From positions 8,063,523 to 8,127,522 of the forward strand of contig OY744608.1 in assembly GCA_963556255.1 (NCBI GenBank): DNA of 64,000 nucleotides, given 5' to 3'. The stretch comes from Allolobophora icterica (Eukaryota > Annelida > Clitellata > Crassiclitellata > Lumbricidae). Under the pieces are notes generated by a model. It had not been told where the DNA came from. It saw nothing but the letters and a program-made list of their open reading frames with translations, and did no database searches. Both the position numbers and the translations under genes were made by a program. This document shows positions 23,055 through 33,889 of this stretch, one piece after another. Position 1 is the stretch's first letter, and every line of letters starts with the position of its first letter.

Positions 23055-26000
23055 AATGGGGTGGTATGCGTCTCCAAAAGCCTCTACCGCCCAAATGCCC
23101 ACCACGCCACCTTCACGTGGTAACCCTGTTGAAACAGAGTGCGTGGTGGACGACCGAGCCCTCGCCGGGATATGCGAGCCCAGAGACAAGGAGTCGGAAG
23201 GACGGACGATGAAAAACATCGACGCTTGGAGATGGTGTCTCCCTAAAAACACCGAGAGGAAGGCAACGGGAAACCACCTCTCTACATTCCCAAGACAAAC
23301 ATGAAAAATGACGAATAAAGTACAAGAAAACAACGTGAACGATTCCCCTCGACCGCTGTCGAGAGGAGTCGCGTTCGGCAGGGGAGGGAAAAGGGCCTCT
23401 TCGACCTTCAAGGCCTCCCAGGTCGTCAACCAGAGAAAACCTTGTAAAGAGAAGATTAGGGTGGGGACATGGAATGTAAGGACGATGATGAGACCAGGAA
23501 AGCTAGCAAATGTTATTAGAGAAATGAGAAAAGCTAGACTGGATATATTGGGACTATCAGAAGTGAGATGGAAGGAGGGAGGAGACTTTACGAGTGAAGG
23601 AATAAGAGTGATTTACACCGAAGGAAGAAATGGACAGAGTGGAGTGGCGATTTTGTTGGAAGACAGTGTTGCTAAATGTGTAACAGAAATAGAAAGATGT
23701 GGAGATAGACTGTTATCGGTAAGAATACAGGCATACCCAGTCGACATTCTAATCATACAGGTATATATGCCGACCACAACACACGAGGAAGAGGAGATAG
23801 ATAAAATATACGAAGATATAGAAAAAAGACTAGAGACCACCAAAGGAAAAGACTACACAATCATAATGGGAGACTGGAATGCATCGGTAGGAGAAGGGGA
23901 AGAGGAAGGCTACATTGGAAAATATGGATTAGGAAAGCGGAACGAAAGAGGACAAAAGTTGGTAGAGTTCTGCAGAAGACAAAATATGGTAGTCACAAAT
24001 ACTTGGTTTAAGCAAGAAAAACGACGGAGGTATACGTGGAAGGCACCGGGAGACAGTGCGCGCTATCAGCTGGACTACATCTTGATAAAGCAACGATATA
24101 GAAATAGCGTGAAAAACGCTAAGACGCTACCAGGGGCGGATGCAGATACAGACCACAACTTGGTAGAAATGACGGTGCACCTACAGCTAAAACTCATCAG
24201 GAAGAAAAGAAAGAAGGTTAACAAATGGAATAAGGAGAAACTAAAGACAAATAGCAATGTACTGGCAGAGAGAATAGAAGAGAGTATCATAGAGATGGAA
24301 ACAGCCACAACAGAGGAAAGATGGAGAGGGCTAAAGGAGACTATCATACGGGAGGCGATGAGTACAGTGGGGCAGCAGCAGGGACAAACACCGCGGAAAC
24401 CTTGGATAACAACGGAAATGATACAGGAAATGGAGGAAAGAAGGAAATGGAAACACCAGAGCACAGAAGAAGCAAAAAAGGAATATAGAAGGTTAAATAA
24501 CAAATTGAGACGAACAACAAAGAAGGCAAGAGAAAAATGGTGGGAGGAGAAATGTCAAGAACTAGAAGAACTACAGGCAAAGGGAAGTTACGATCAAGTA
24601 TATGAAAAAGTGAGAAAGCTGACAAAAAGACCAACAAGAGAAGGAGGAATAGCAGTAGAGGATAAAGAGGGAAAGATATTACAAGATCCAGGGGAGATCC
24701 GAAATCGTTGGAAAGAATACGTCGAAGATTTGTACCAGAGTCAGGAAAAGCCGACGGATCTAGATGAGGGAACATGCAGGGGGACGGGAGACGATGTAGG
24801 CCCAGAAGTGCTGAGAGACGAGGTACTAGCAGCAATTAGCGACATGAAGAACAATAAAGCAGAAGGCGTGGATAACATCCCAGCTGAAATACTTAAGAAC
24901 TTGGGAGAAAAAGCAACAGGAGAACTAGTAAGACTATGCCAGGATATATACAGCACTGGGAAGTGGCCTGAGGACTTCCTACAGACCATCATGATCCCCA
25001 TAAAGAAGAAAAATAATGCAACGGCTTGTAAGGACCATAGAACAATTAGCCTACTACCACACGCAGCCAAGATCATGCTGAAGATAATCACAAAGAGAAT
25101 CCAGGCAAGGGTAGAAGCGGACAAAGGTCTAGGAGAGGACCAATTTGGATTCAGAAAGGGTAGAGGAACAAGGGACGCCATCGGAGCCCTGAGGGTGCTA
25201 ACGGAAAGAAGTTTAGAGTACGGCCAAGAGGTCTATATCTGTTTTGTGGATTATGAGAAGGCGTTTGACAGAGTAGATTGGAAAAAGCTGATGAATGCAC
25301 TCAGACGAAGGGGCATAGATTGGAGGGACAGGAGGCTAATAGGAAATCTATATTTGAACCAAAAAGTAAATATAAGAATAGAAGGGGAGTTCTCAGAGGA
25401 AGGAGAAATTGGTAGGGGAGTAAGGCAAGGATGCCCACTATCACCAATTCTCTTCAACATATACATAGAAGAACTGATACAAGAGGCAATGGAACAGACA
25501 GGAGAGGGTATAAAAGTGGGTGGAAGACTCATAAGAGCCTTAAGATTTGCTGACGACCAAGCAATGCTCGCAACTACACAAGAAGGACTGCAGAAATTGA
25601 TGGATCAACTAAACAGGACCTCAATAAAATACAACATGAAGATAAATATCGGAAAGACAAAGATTATGAGGATAAGTGCAGGGGAGGAGGAGATCGAAAT
25701 GAAAATAACAATAAATGGAGAGGAGGTGGAACAGGTCAAGAGCTTTTGCTACTTGGGAAGTGTGATAACAACAGATGCAAGATGCCATAGTGATATTAAA
25801 CGAAGGATAGTATTGGGAAAAGACGCGTTCACGAAAAGAGGAGAGTTGATGAGAGGAGGACTGAGCAAAGACCTAAAGAAGAGACTTGTCAAGGCACTGG
25901 TATGGAGTGTGGTACTGTATGGGTCGGAGACGTGGACCATCAGGAAAGAGGATATCAAGAGATTGGAGGCCTTTGAGATGTGGATATGGAGAAAAATGGA

Positions 26001-26329
26001 AAAGGTGAGCTGGACGGAGCGAATGACAAATGAAGAGGTGTTGCAAAGAGTAGAAGAAAAAAGATCACTGATGACAACGTTAAGAGAAAGACAAAAGAAC
26101 TGGATTGGACACATATTAAGAGGAGACTCCCTCTTGAGAGAAATCATAGAGGGGAGATTGGAGGGAAGGAGAAGGAGAGGAAGACCGCGACAGATGATGC
26201 TTGGATGGATGATGACCGAAGGATACAGCGGACTGAAGAGAAAAGCACAGCGAAGAGAAGAATGGCGTCATTGGAAGTGGAAACCTGCCGAAGGGCAGAG
26301 AACTTACAGAAAGAAAAAAAAAGAAGAAA
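23055..26329 (+). mobile_element. Near-complete RTE-type non-LTR retrotransposon
   Basis: About 3.3 kb, the usual size for RTE elements, with one long ORF, about 250 bases of 5' UTR and a short A-rich 3' end. It is flanked by the perfect direct repeat ATGAACCTGA (23045-23054 and 26330-26339). It is inserted in a host module repeat; 'AATACTACACTTAAAAG' resumes at about 26380. The intact frame and perfect duplication suggest a young insertion. Confidence 0.9.
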
Positions 26330-26391
26330 ATGAACCTGATTACACGACAGTGCACTTGCTTTCCCTTTTATTTGGCAAATACTACACTTAA
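23308..26391 (+). CDS. RTE endonuclease-reverse transcriptase polyprotein
   Basis: 1027 codons from ATG at 23308. An APE-type endonuclease starts near residue 50: GTWNVRT (N56), SEVRW (E85), GDWN (D189, N191), QLDYI (D256) and TDHN (H283), so every expected active-site position is present. The reverse transcriptase spans about 500-820: DQFGFRKGRGT, FVDYEKAFDRV (D648), QGCPLSP and FADDQAM (D749, D750). The C-terminal region has WNVVLYG-like, FEMWIWRKMEKV, NWIGHILRG and GRPR motifs typical of the RTE clade. Such proteins nick target DNA and prime cDNA synthesis in the nucleus. Oddity: where the related copy stops (TAA after GQRT), this one has TAC. The frame therefore runs through the A-rich tail, the target-site duplication and 50 bases of host DNA, adding 28 residues. 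It could still be enzymatically active. Assignment to RTE rather than another APE-type clade is from motif memory. Confidence 0.9.
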   Translation: MTNKVQENNVNDSPRPLSRGVAFGRGGKRASSTFKASQVVNQRKPCKEKIRVGTWNVRTMMRPGKLANVIREMRKARLDILGLSEVRWKEGGDFTSEGIRVIYTEGRNGQSGVAILLEDSVAKCVTEIERCGDRLLSVRIQAYPVDILIIQVYMPTTTHEEEEIDKIYEDIEKRLETTKGKDYTIIMGDWNASVGEGEEEGYIGKYGLGKRNERGQKLVEFCRRQNMVVTNTWFKQEKRRRYTWKAPGDSARYQLDYILIKQRYRNSVKNAKTLPGADADTDHNLVEMTVHLQLKLIRKKRKKVNKWNKEKLKTNSNVLAERIEESIIEMETATTEERWRGLKETIIREAMSTVGQQQGQTPRKPWITTEMIQEMEERRKWKHQSTEEAKKEYRRLNNKLRRTTKKAREKWWEEKCQELEELQAKGSYDQVYEKVRKLTKRPTREGGIAVEDKEGKILQDPGEIRNRWKEYVEDLYQSQEKPTDLDEGTCRGTGDDVGPEVLRDEVLAAISDMKNNKAEGVDNIPAEILKNLGEKATGELVRLCQDIYSTGKWPEDFLQTIMIPIKKKNNATACKDHRTISLLPHAAKIMLKIITKRIQARVEADKGLGEDQFGFRKGRGTRDAIGALRVLTERSLEYGQEVYICFVDYEKAFDRVDWKKLMNALRRRGIDWRDRRLIGNLYLNQKVNIRIEGEFSEEGEIGRGVRQGCPLSPILFNIYIEELIQEAMEQTGEGIKVGGRLIRALRFADDQAMLATTQEGLQKLMDQLNRTSIKYNMKINIGKTKIMRISAGEEEIEMKITINGEEVEQVKSFCYLGSVITTDARCHSDIKRRIVLGKDAFTKRGELMRGGLSKDLKKRLVKALVWSVVLYGSETWTIRKEDIKRLEAFEMWIWRKMEKVSWTERMTNEEVLQRVEEKRSLMTTLRERQKNWIGHILRGDSLLREIIEGRLEGRRRRGRPRQMMLGWMMTEGYSGLKRKAQRREEWRHWKWKPAEGQRTYRKKKKEENEPDYTTVHLLSLLFGKYYT

Positions 26392-27433
26392 AAGCGGTGT
26401 GTAATTATTTTGAATAGCAATCACTGCTCGCAGAGCGTAACGGACAGTTGGTTATTTGGTTTTTTAAAACACTGTCATAACAAACAGTCAAAGATGATTA
26501 GCGTCACCCTCCTCGTTTCTCCAGGCTTGGGACTGGCACTGCCAGATTACAGGCAGTGGCGGAATTACAACATGCAGTAGTGGTAACTTCATTTTAACGA
26601 CACTGTGTGGTAACAGAGATCATCAACGTCGCCCTCCTCCTTTATCCAGGCTTGGGACTGGCGCTGCCAGAGTACGAGCAGTGGTGGAGTTGAATTGCGA
26701 GGTTGGTTAGTTGCTGTTTAACGATACTGTGTCGTTACAAAGATGATTAGCGTCGCCCTCCTCCTTTAACTAGGCTTGTGACTGGCACTGCCAGAGTGCG
26801 AGCAGTGGATGGATTATGATTAGTGGATGGATTATGATTAGTGTGATGTCTGATGTAAACAATTACACTATTTTAATTACCCATTTTTAATCTTATCATC
26901 TCTCTGATCACTCATTCTTTTCTTAACTGTTAGGCCTATTGTCATAAGCAGTGACGGTGTCATGTATATATAGCATCGGTCGACGACGTTTTACAGGTGT
27001 CTAAGGAGATTGCTCCAACCAATCGTCTATGGTTGATTTCTGTTTGTCGTTTGTGGCTATGGCTCTGTAGATCTGGAGTCTTTAAACAGTGTAAAGCGGT
27101 TTGTTGAATACTGATGGTATCTTGGAAACAAGGATCGATTTTAAATTATTTAAATGATCGATTTCGACATCTGCTCTGTCTCTCTTGATCTGGCCCCTGG
27201 AAATTGGACTCTGACCTCATTTGGGCCATTCTCTGGAAAATATTCTCTGATTTAACTTAACGTTCGTGAATAGGCTCGTACCCAGCGCTTGGCCTTAGAG
27301 TGCCGCTGTAGAAGTTTGGAGATTACGATTACGAATATTAACAGCGCATGCAATTCCAGGAATTTGGCAGTTTGAGTTTTTTACTGCTCCCAATTACGAG
27401 TAATAAGAGAACTCAGATGTCGTATGTATATGT
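26340..27433 (+). repeat. Modules A, B and C, then SINE-like tail
   Basis: Three successive B modules lie at 26465-26570, 26600-26690 and 26715-26810, each with the CACTGCC/GGCAGTG-type hairpin; a C module is at 26960-27000. 27265-27340 is a GGCGCT...GGAGATTACGATTACG tail as at 42120. No gene. Confidence 0.7.
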
Positions 27434-27713
27434 GTATATGTATGTATGTATGTATGTTATGTATGTATGTATGTATGTATGTATGTATGTATGTATGTAT
27501 GTATGTATGTATGTATGTATGCATGCATGCATGCATGCATGCATGCATGCATGCATGTATGTATGTATGTATGTATGTATGTATGCATGCATGCATGCAT
27601 GCATGCATGCATGCATGCATGCATGCATGCATGCATGCATGCATGCATGTATGTATGTATGTATGTATGTATGTATGTATGTATGTATGTATGTATGTAT
27701 GTATGTATGTATG
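27434..27713. repeat. Alternating (ATGT)n and (ATGC)n blocks
   Basis: About 280 bases of GTAT and GCAT tetranucleotides in alternating homogeneous blocks: GTAT, GCAT from about 27520, GTAT from about 27557, GCAT from about 27584, GTAT from about 27648. GCAT repeats are self-complementary. Frames on both strands (Met-Tyr-Val-Cys; His-Thr-Tyr-Ile) are artefacts. Confidence 0.98.
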
Positions 27714-27734
27714 ACATTGTATCAAGACATTCAA

Positions 27735-28023
27735 TAGAGCGCCTTGTTTGTAGAGCCTTGTTCCGTAAGCTAAACCTGGGGCAGCCATGGGTATAAAGTG
27801 TCAGCGACTTCGTTTTCTTAGCCTCGACGCAAAAGGGCGAATGGTCAGTCTTCTCCCTCGCCGTCTCATCTTCCCAACGACAGTATACGGTCATTGTATT
27901 CATCATAGGTGAGTCTGCACGCGAAGCAAAAATCTCGACCGAAACTTCTGCCCTGGCGGGGATTTGAACCTCTGTCTTCTCAGTTGACAGTCCAGAACGC
28001 TAACCAATACACTATCAAGCACC
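27735..28023 (-). mobile_element. tRNA-Asp-like SINE (family S1), minus strand
   Basis: Read on the minus strand from 28023: A box 'TAGTGTATTGGTTAGCG', anticodon region CTGTCAA, B box GGTTCAAATCC, the 'GGAAGATGAGACGGCGAG' body and the 'CCCATGGCTGCC' end. Diverged from the 16496 and 52081 copies. Confidence 0.85.
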
Positions 28024-28044
28024 TTTTAGTGCCTCAGAATAGTG

Positions 28045-28225
28045 CTGATTTCTGGTTCGTCCTTTATTGTCCTTTATTCGTCCTTTAATTGTCCTTTATT
28101 CTTCTTTATATGTCCTTTATTCATCTTTTAGTCGTCCTTTATTTATCCTTTATTCTTCATTTATTCGTACTTCATTTGTCTCTTATTCGTCCTTTCTTTA
28201 TTCGTCTTTTATTCTTCTTTTTTTC
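28045..28225. repeat. 11-12 bp minisatellite
   Basis: Degenerate tandem copies of GTCCTTTATTC (variants CTTC, TCGTC). The Ser/Leu/Tyr frame over it is an artefact. Confidence 0.8.
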
Positions 28226-28284
28226 CAGAATGCTGTTTTTAGAACACCGATATTAGCTATGATAATTTTGAAAGGCACCTAATT

Positions 28285-28790
<506 letters not shown>

Positions 28791-29084
28791 ATTCAGCTGG
28801 GACGCTGTGTCCGACTACTTGGAACCGAGGCCGGTTGTCGTTTGTAGAAGCAGCGAGGATAGTCGAGCGGTCGATAGATGTCGTCTGAGTACACAAATTC
28901 CATCGCCAGAGGCCGCCACTGCTGCTCAGACAGAGCGTCACCTAGCGGCGACGGAAGATGACGACTGCAGTCAACGATCGCAAGACAGGCTCCACATTAT
29001 GTCACAGACAGACAGACAGGCAGACGAGCACACACGCGCTCATACAAGCAGAGGCACACAGACACTCGGAGAAAGAAACAAAGA
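28791..29084. other. No recognised gene
   Basis: Open frames exist on both strands but run into the adjacent GAAG array and show no family I recognise. Confidence 0.4.
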
Positions 29085-29187
29085 AGGAAGGAAGGAAGGA
29101 AGGAAGGAAGGAAGGAAGGAAGGAAGGAAGGAAGGAAGGAAGGAAGGAAGGAAGGATGGATGGATGGATGGATGGATGGATGGATGG
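29085..29187. repeat. (GAAG)n then (GGAT)n
   Basis: Tetranucleotide array switching motif at about 29155. Confidence 0.98.
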
Positions 29188-29479
29188 AAGGAAGAGGAGA
29201 GGAAGACAATGGAAATGGCTTGGAATTAAATAGCTGGGAAATCCAGCTTTTGAACAGCAGTATAAGTAGTATTCAGTGTTTAACGACATCGTATGGTCAC
29301 TACAGATCTGGCAGACAATAAGGCTGTAAACAAACCTTACAGATTCCAAGCCGTCTTCGGTGACCAGGCCACGAATTAGAAGTTCCCATAGTTTACGACA
29401 TCGTTGGTTTACCGAATTAGGTAATGGTATGATATTGTGTACTTCGGCGAGGGCCGCCAACGTCGACATTACCATACCA
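29188..29479. other. Module-like sequence with an 18-bp perfect inverted repeat
   Basis: GAATTAGGTAATGGTATG at 29414-29431 is the exact reverse complement of 29473-29490, separated by 41 bases. The right arm belongs to unit U1 (compare 42187-42204). Otherwise unassigned. Confidence 0.7.
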
Positions 29480-30689
29480 TTACCTAATTCGATACCTCGC
29501 TCGATATCTGTCTGCTAGATAAGTAGTTCTTGTGTTAGTTACATGTAAACAGTTTAACAACGATATGTTATAAATAAGACGATTAGCGTTGCTCTCCACT
29601 TTTAGCCAGGCTTTGGACTGGCACCATTCGAGTGCGAAAGTCGCGAAAGTCAACTGCCGATTCAATGGATTCCAATGGTTTAGCAACATTTGATGGCATC
29701 AAAGACCGTTGACGTCGAAAGGAAAAAATAATACAATTCCATAAGAAACCACCCTCCTGTTGATTAGTTACTGTTCCATGACGAAGCTGATTATCGTCAC
29801 TCTCCTCCTTTTACTAGGCTTTGCACTGGCACCCCCAGGAAGCAGCAATGGCTGAGTTACGCATCTGTTCGATCCAGAGTTTAACGTTATCTTATGGCAA
29901 CAAACTTAAGGCCGTTGACGTCGACAGAAATTATTTTGAGCAGTAGTAAGTTCACAGCGTTCGTTTAGCAATGCAAGAGACAATAAATTCCGTATTGAAC
30001 GCGGTTTAGACAATATAATGGGTTGGATGAGAGCGTTTTAACGGTGTACAAACAAACAACGTTCTAAAATCTGCACAACACTTTTCTATTTGGCTTTTAT
30101 CGAAGAGTGCGTAGTAGTAATAAACACCAGTTTTTAAAGGCATCTAATTGTTTCGGGTCGTTCCGTGTGCTCAGCTCTTAAGGTCACTAAGCACGAATTC
30201 TATGTCTACAGGATATGTTGGTTGGAGTGTAGATATTTAACGACATCTCACGGCTTCCATGGCCGTTCTCGACGATCTTACGTTAACCCCTCTAGCGGGT
30301 ATGCATATGTAGTGACCCCGTACTGCCGACTGGTAGTTTCTGTTTAACTACGCTGTGCGATAACGAAGATTTTTAGCGTTGCCTTCCTTCTTTTCCACGC
30401 TTCGGACTGGCACCCTCCAAAAACGGCGGTGGTGTGGTTGCGCCGCCGATTGAAATCGATTAACAAATAAGTGGTCTACTTGAACACCATTAAATCACGT
30501 TTATTGGACGCTATAAATAGGTAAAGCATTTGAAAATGTTTGTTCAGATATTTTTGGTAACTAATTAAGTTAGGTTAATTACTGTTTAACGACGCTCCGT
30601 CATCGCAAAAATGATTAGCATCGTCCTCCTTCTTTATCCAGGCTTCGGTCTGGCACCGCCTGAAAAAGCTGGTGCCATGGTATGGTTGA
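29480..30689 (+). repeat. Higher-order unit U1, copy a
   Basis: Order of sub-blocks: B, A, B, A, C, 'CGTTCCGTGTGCTCAGC', 'GAATTCTATGTCTACAGGAT', A, B with a GGTGGTG hairpin, C, B. The same order occurs at 33890, 42180 and 47112. No open frame is conserved among copies, so it is non-coding. Confidence 0.8.
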
Positions 30690-30975
30690 GTTAGGGGGGT
30701 CCATAGAGTGGTGGTAACATCACTGGCGTGAAGAGCAGTGGGTAGCGGGATCACTTTCCGCAACCCTCCCAAAGGGCCACTCTGCCTATCATTCGCGAGA
30801 TGGCGCATTGTTTAAACGAGATGTAGGACGTGATGGGCGTCTTGCATGGCTGCCGTATACAGTTAAAATTCGACTCCTGTAATAACTTGTGATCATCAGT
30901 TCATACTGATTTGTAACCATACTGCGTTATTGTCAGTTTGAAAATATCAAACGAAGATTATTATTGTTATTATTA
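30690..30975 (+). mobile_element. SINE family S3 copy, diverged, with ATT tail
   Basis: It sits at the same place in U1 as the copies at 35161 and 48620 and shares the 'CTTGCATGGCTGCC' and 'GTCAGTTTGAAAATATCAAA' end before an ATT-rich tail. The tRNA-like head is poorly preserved here. The U1 copy at 43700 lacks the insertion. Confidence 0.5.
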
Positions 30976-31847
30976 TTAGCTTTCGACTGAAGGCGCTTAA
31001 CAAGTAAGTCTACGTTTACTTGAACACCACTAATCACGGTCATCCAACGATATATATTTGTCGAGCCTTGCTGTTTTTTTTAATCCTGTGTAAATTGCTA
31101 TGATGTTATACGGAAGGTGAAAACTGTTCAAAACAATTTTTCATGTCGTAAACGGCCTTTGATGTCACAAGATATTATATAATCTGTGTACTATAAATAT
31201 TCATATATAATTACATTCGATTATACTATGTATATATATATACACTATATATTCTGTATACATTTACGTATTATATTATACATACCACATATATGCACTA
31301 CGTTTGTCAACAGTATAATAATTTAGTATTCTCCATAATTATACTGTTGATAATCAATGGTAGGCGATTAACTAACATAATATATAGTGTCGGATGAAAG
31401 CGTTTTACTGGTGTTTATTTAAGTAGACGTCGAAAAACACATTTTGATTCTGTAGCGTCTTTGGTTCATGGTCGCTCTTGGCAGACTCAACACGTGACTG
31501 ATTCACTCAGCAGGAAGTGATATTAATTTATAGTTTGCAGGAAAACACAGTCAGCGTTACAATCAATCGTGTTCTTGCAAGTAGTTTTAGTGTCCAACTC
31601 CACTGCCATCTACCGAAGAGTTTTCGTCTCTGATGTGTCTTTGTATAGCGCCAATGTCAGTCTGCTTATATCTCCTCCAATCTGTCTTATGCGTATCGCT
31701 GTGATGGACAGTTCTTAGATGTCCTTTCGGGCAGTTACTAGAAGTTTCTAGGTGCTTCCAGATATACTGAAGCCTAATGAATATCGTTCATTTCCATAGC
31801 ATAATTGTCTCTGATCTCTTCATGTCTACAATGCATTGATCACAAAT

Positions 31848-31890
<43 letters not shown>

Positions 31891-32071
31891 TCGCGATTAA
31901 TAGAAGAGGGTAGAAAAGTACTAGAAAGTTCCAGAAACTGGTCTTTCTGCGACATCTATCGACTGGCCCTTGACATACTATGACGTACTATGAGGGCCCT
32001 GACCTTGACCGAGACGGATGCTTTCTTGTGTAACTAATTAAATCAGACAGAATGTTCATAATAGTGTAATA

Positions 32072-32846
32072 CAGAGTTTTTCAAACTGTGGTCCGCGGAC
32101 CCCTGGGGTCCGCGAAGGAAATTGGCGGGGGTCCGCGAGAGAGTTCTGAAAATAATGTGATGCTTAACACACTTGCTCTATAGTCTATAGCATTAAGTAT
32201 TACAAGACATAGTTAGCTAAAAAAAAATGCCAAAAATGGACTCTAGTAGTTCCTCCAGTGAAGGCTTCATTTGCAATATGCTGGTCTATTTCCGGATTGT
32301 GTACTCTGGACTTGTAGAATTATAAATTTGTGGAATTCGCCTGGTTTTAGCCTTTAGATGAACGATAATACAGAGATTTGCAAAGCATATCCCTGTTTCG
32401 TTCACGTTCGCTGTTATATGCTAACTATATAATTTTGCTGTTTGTATTATGGATAACTTTCTGAAACGTAAGAAAACAGTGCTTAGGCCTATCCAAACTC
32501 GCACCAATTACGGACAGTTTTTGCAAAGCAAGCACATCCCTCTCGCTGACATTAGCCTACTGGTTTTGGCGAAACCGATGTTATTCATTTCTTTTAAAAA
32601 TGACTGTGTTCCATAGTTATTGCAGGGAGTTAATAACACTTTATTTAGTGTTACTGTTTATATTATAATAGTCCTCAGCGTCATAAATAAGCAAGCGTGT
32701 ATTGGGGGAAATAGTCTATCTGCCTGTAATTTTTTTAATTAAATTTTAAGGATAGGGGCCTAAATTTTGCTTTGTAAATACTGGGGGTCCACGAGCTATG
32801 CATAGAAAAATAGGGGTACCTGGTCCAAACAGTTTGAAAACCTCTG
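32072..32846 (+). mobile_element. hAT-type element, internally deleted
   Basis: The inverted ends CAGAG.TTTTCAAACTGT are followed by 'GGTCCGCGGACCCC'-type subterminal sequence. The flanking 8-bp repeat (GTGTAATA/CTGTAATA, 7 of 8) fits the hAT target duplication. The paralogous site at about 44613 has no insertion. 775 bp is too short for an autonomous hAT. Confidence 0.8.
32449..32613 (+). pseudogene. hAT transposase N-terminal remnant
   Basis: 54 codons beginning MDNFLKRKK, a start seen in hAT/ZBED-type transposases, followed directly by unrelated or C-terminal sequence and a stop. The catalytic and BED zinc-finger parts are missing. Modest evidence on its own; the element context supports it. 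Confidence 0.45.
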
Positions 32847-33338
32847 CTGTAATACACATTTTAACGCTCCCACCGTGGAGCCTTCCTTCTTAGCAGTAAT
32901 ATTATATTAGTGAAACAACTGGATTACAGTCCAACGCGGGTTGACAAATATATAGCGACGTATGGATGAGTTTTAGAGGTGTCGAAGTAGAGTTGACGGA
33001 TGGATGGATGGACCCAGAGTTAAACGACATCTTATGGCAGCCAAAGGCCGTTGACGTGGATAGAAATTATCTTGGCATAATACAGCTCAATTAAGTAGAC
33101 TTGACCATTTAATAATTAGGTGTTAGGCCTAATTATTTAACGAAAACTTATCGTTGTTTGAGCCGTTTACGATGATTTCTTGTCTAGTACAACGGATTGT
33201 AACAGCTGAACGGCAACACTGGCGTAAACTTGTTTTCGATACGCCTGGCAGTTGCAATGTACACTCTGGCGACTGTATAGTGTATGCTATAGTTATTTTA
33301 CGCTTTGGCAATTCTATGTTCTCTTTGTCAACTGCATG

Positions 33339-33598
33339 CAGGGACGTCATTTAAGGGGCAGGGTGACATTTGCCCTCCACCTTTATTTTTGCAAAAAATA
33401 AGGAAATAGGATGAAACAAGAAAAGGAGGAAGAAGAAAGGGGTTAAAAAATGCAAAATCATATACAAGTTATTATATACTATCTATTGACAAAACTAGTT
33501 TGCATAGCTTTTTTCACATTTTAACCAAGTTCCTCCGGAAAATACTAAAATGACGTCTCTGCCCTCGCCCCCTGAAAAAAGCTGAAATGACGTCCCTG
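33339..33598. mobile_element. hAT-like MITE (family M1)
   Basis: The terminal inverted repeat CAGGGACGTCATTT is present at both ends. An 8-bp flank ACTGCATG/ACTGTATG (7 of 8) follows. 260 bp and non-coding. A same-site copy is at 45113-45370, so the insertion predates the unit duplication. Confidence 0.85.
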
Positions 33599-33800
33599 AC
33601 TGTATGTACGCTCTGACAGCTGCATGTACGTTTTGGCAACTGTATGCACGCTCTGGCAACTACATAAACGCTCAGGCAACTACATGTACGCTCTGGCAAC
33701 TATATGTACGCTCAGGCAACTGTATGCACGCTCTGGCAACTACATGTACGCTCCGGCAACTATATGTACGCTGCGCTCTTGCAACTGTATGTACTCTCAG
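33599..33800 (+). repeat. 20-bp minisatellite (family V)
   Basis: About ten copies of 'TGTACGCTCTGGCAACTATA' with variants at a few positions. Also at 36550-36720, 45371-45560 and 53936-54045. Confidence 0.88.
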
Positions 33801-33889
33801 TAGCCTCCGTTGTTGAGGGACATCCTATTGCTCCCAGGAGGGAGGAGGAAGGGAGGTAGGGACGGAGGGAGGGAAGGAGGGTTACTCAA
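33801..33889. repeat. Short GGGAGGA tract
   Basis: Purine-rich tract at 33836-33886. The paralogous place at 46819-47111 is an array of about 290 bases. Confidence 0.75.

Larger units (their letters stand above)
30976..33338 (+). repeat. Higher-order unit U2, copy a
   Basis: Collinear with 43736-45112 and 49140-51150: 'GATGAAAGCGTTTTACTGGT', 'CAACACGTGACTG', 'GGACAGTTCTTAGATGTCC', 'AGAAACTGGTCTTTCTGCGA', 'GACTGGCCC.TGACATAC', 'TTTAACGAAAACTTATCG'. It holds a (TA)n at about 31851-31888 and a hAT insertion at 32072. Confidence 0.85.
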
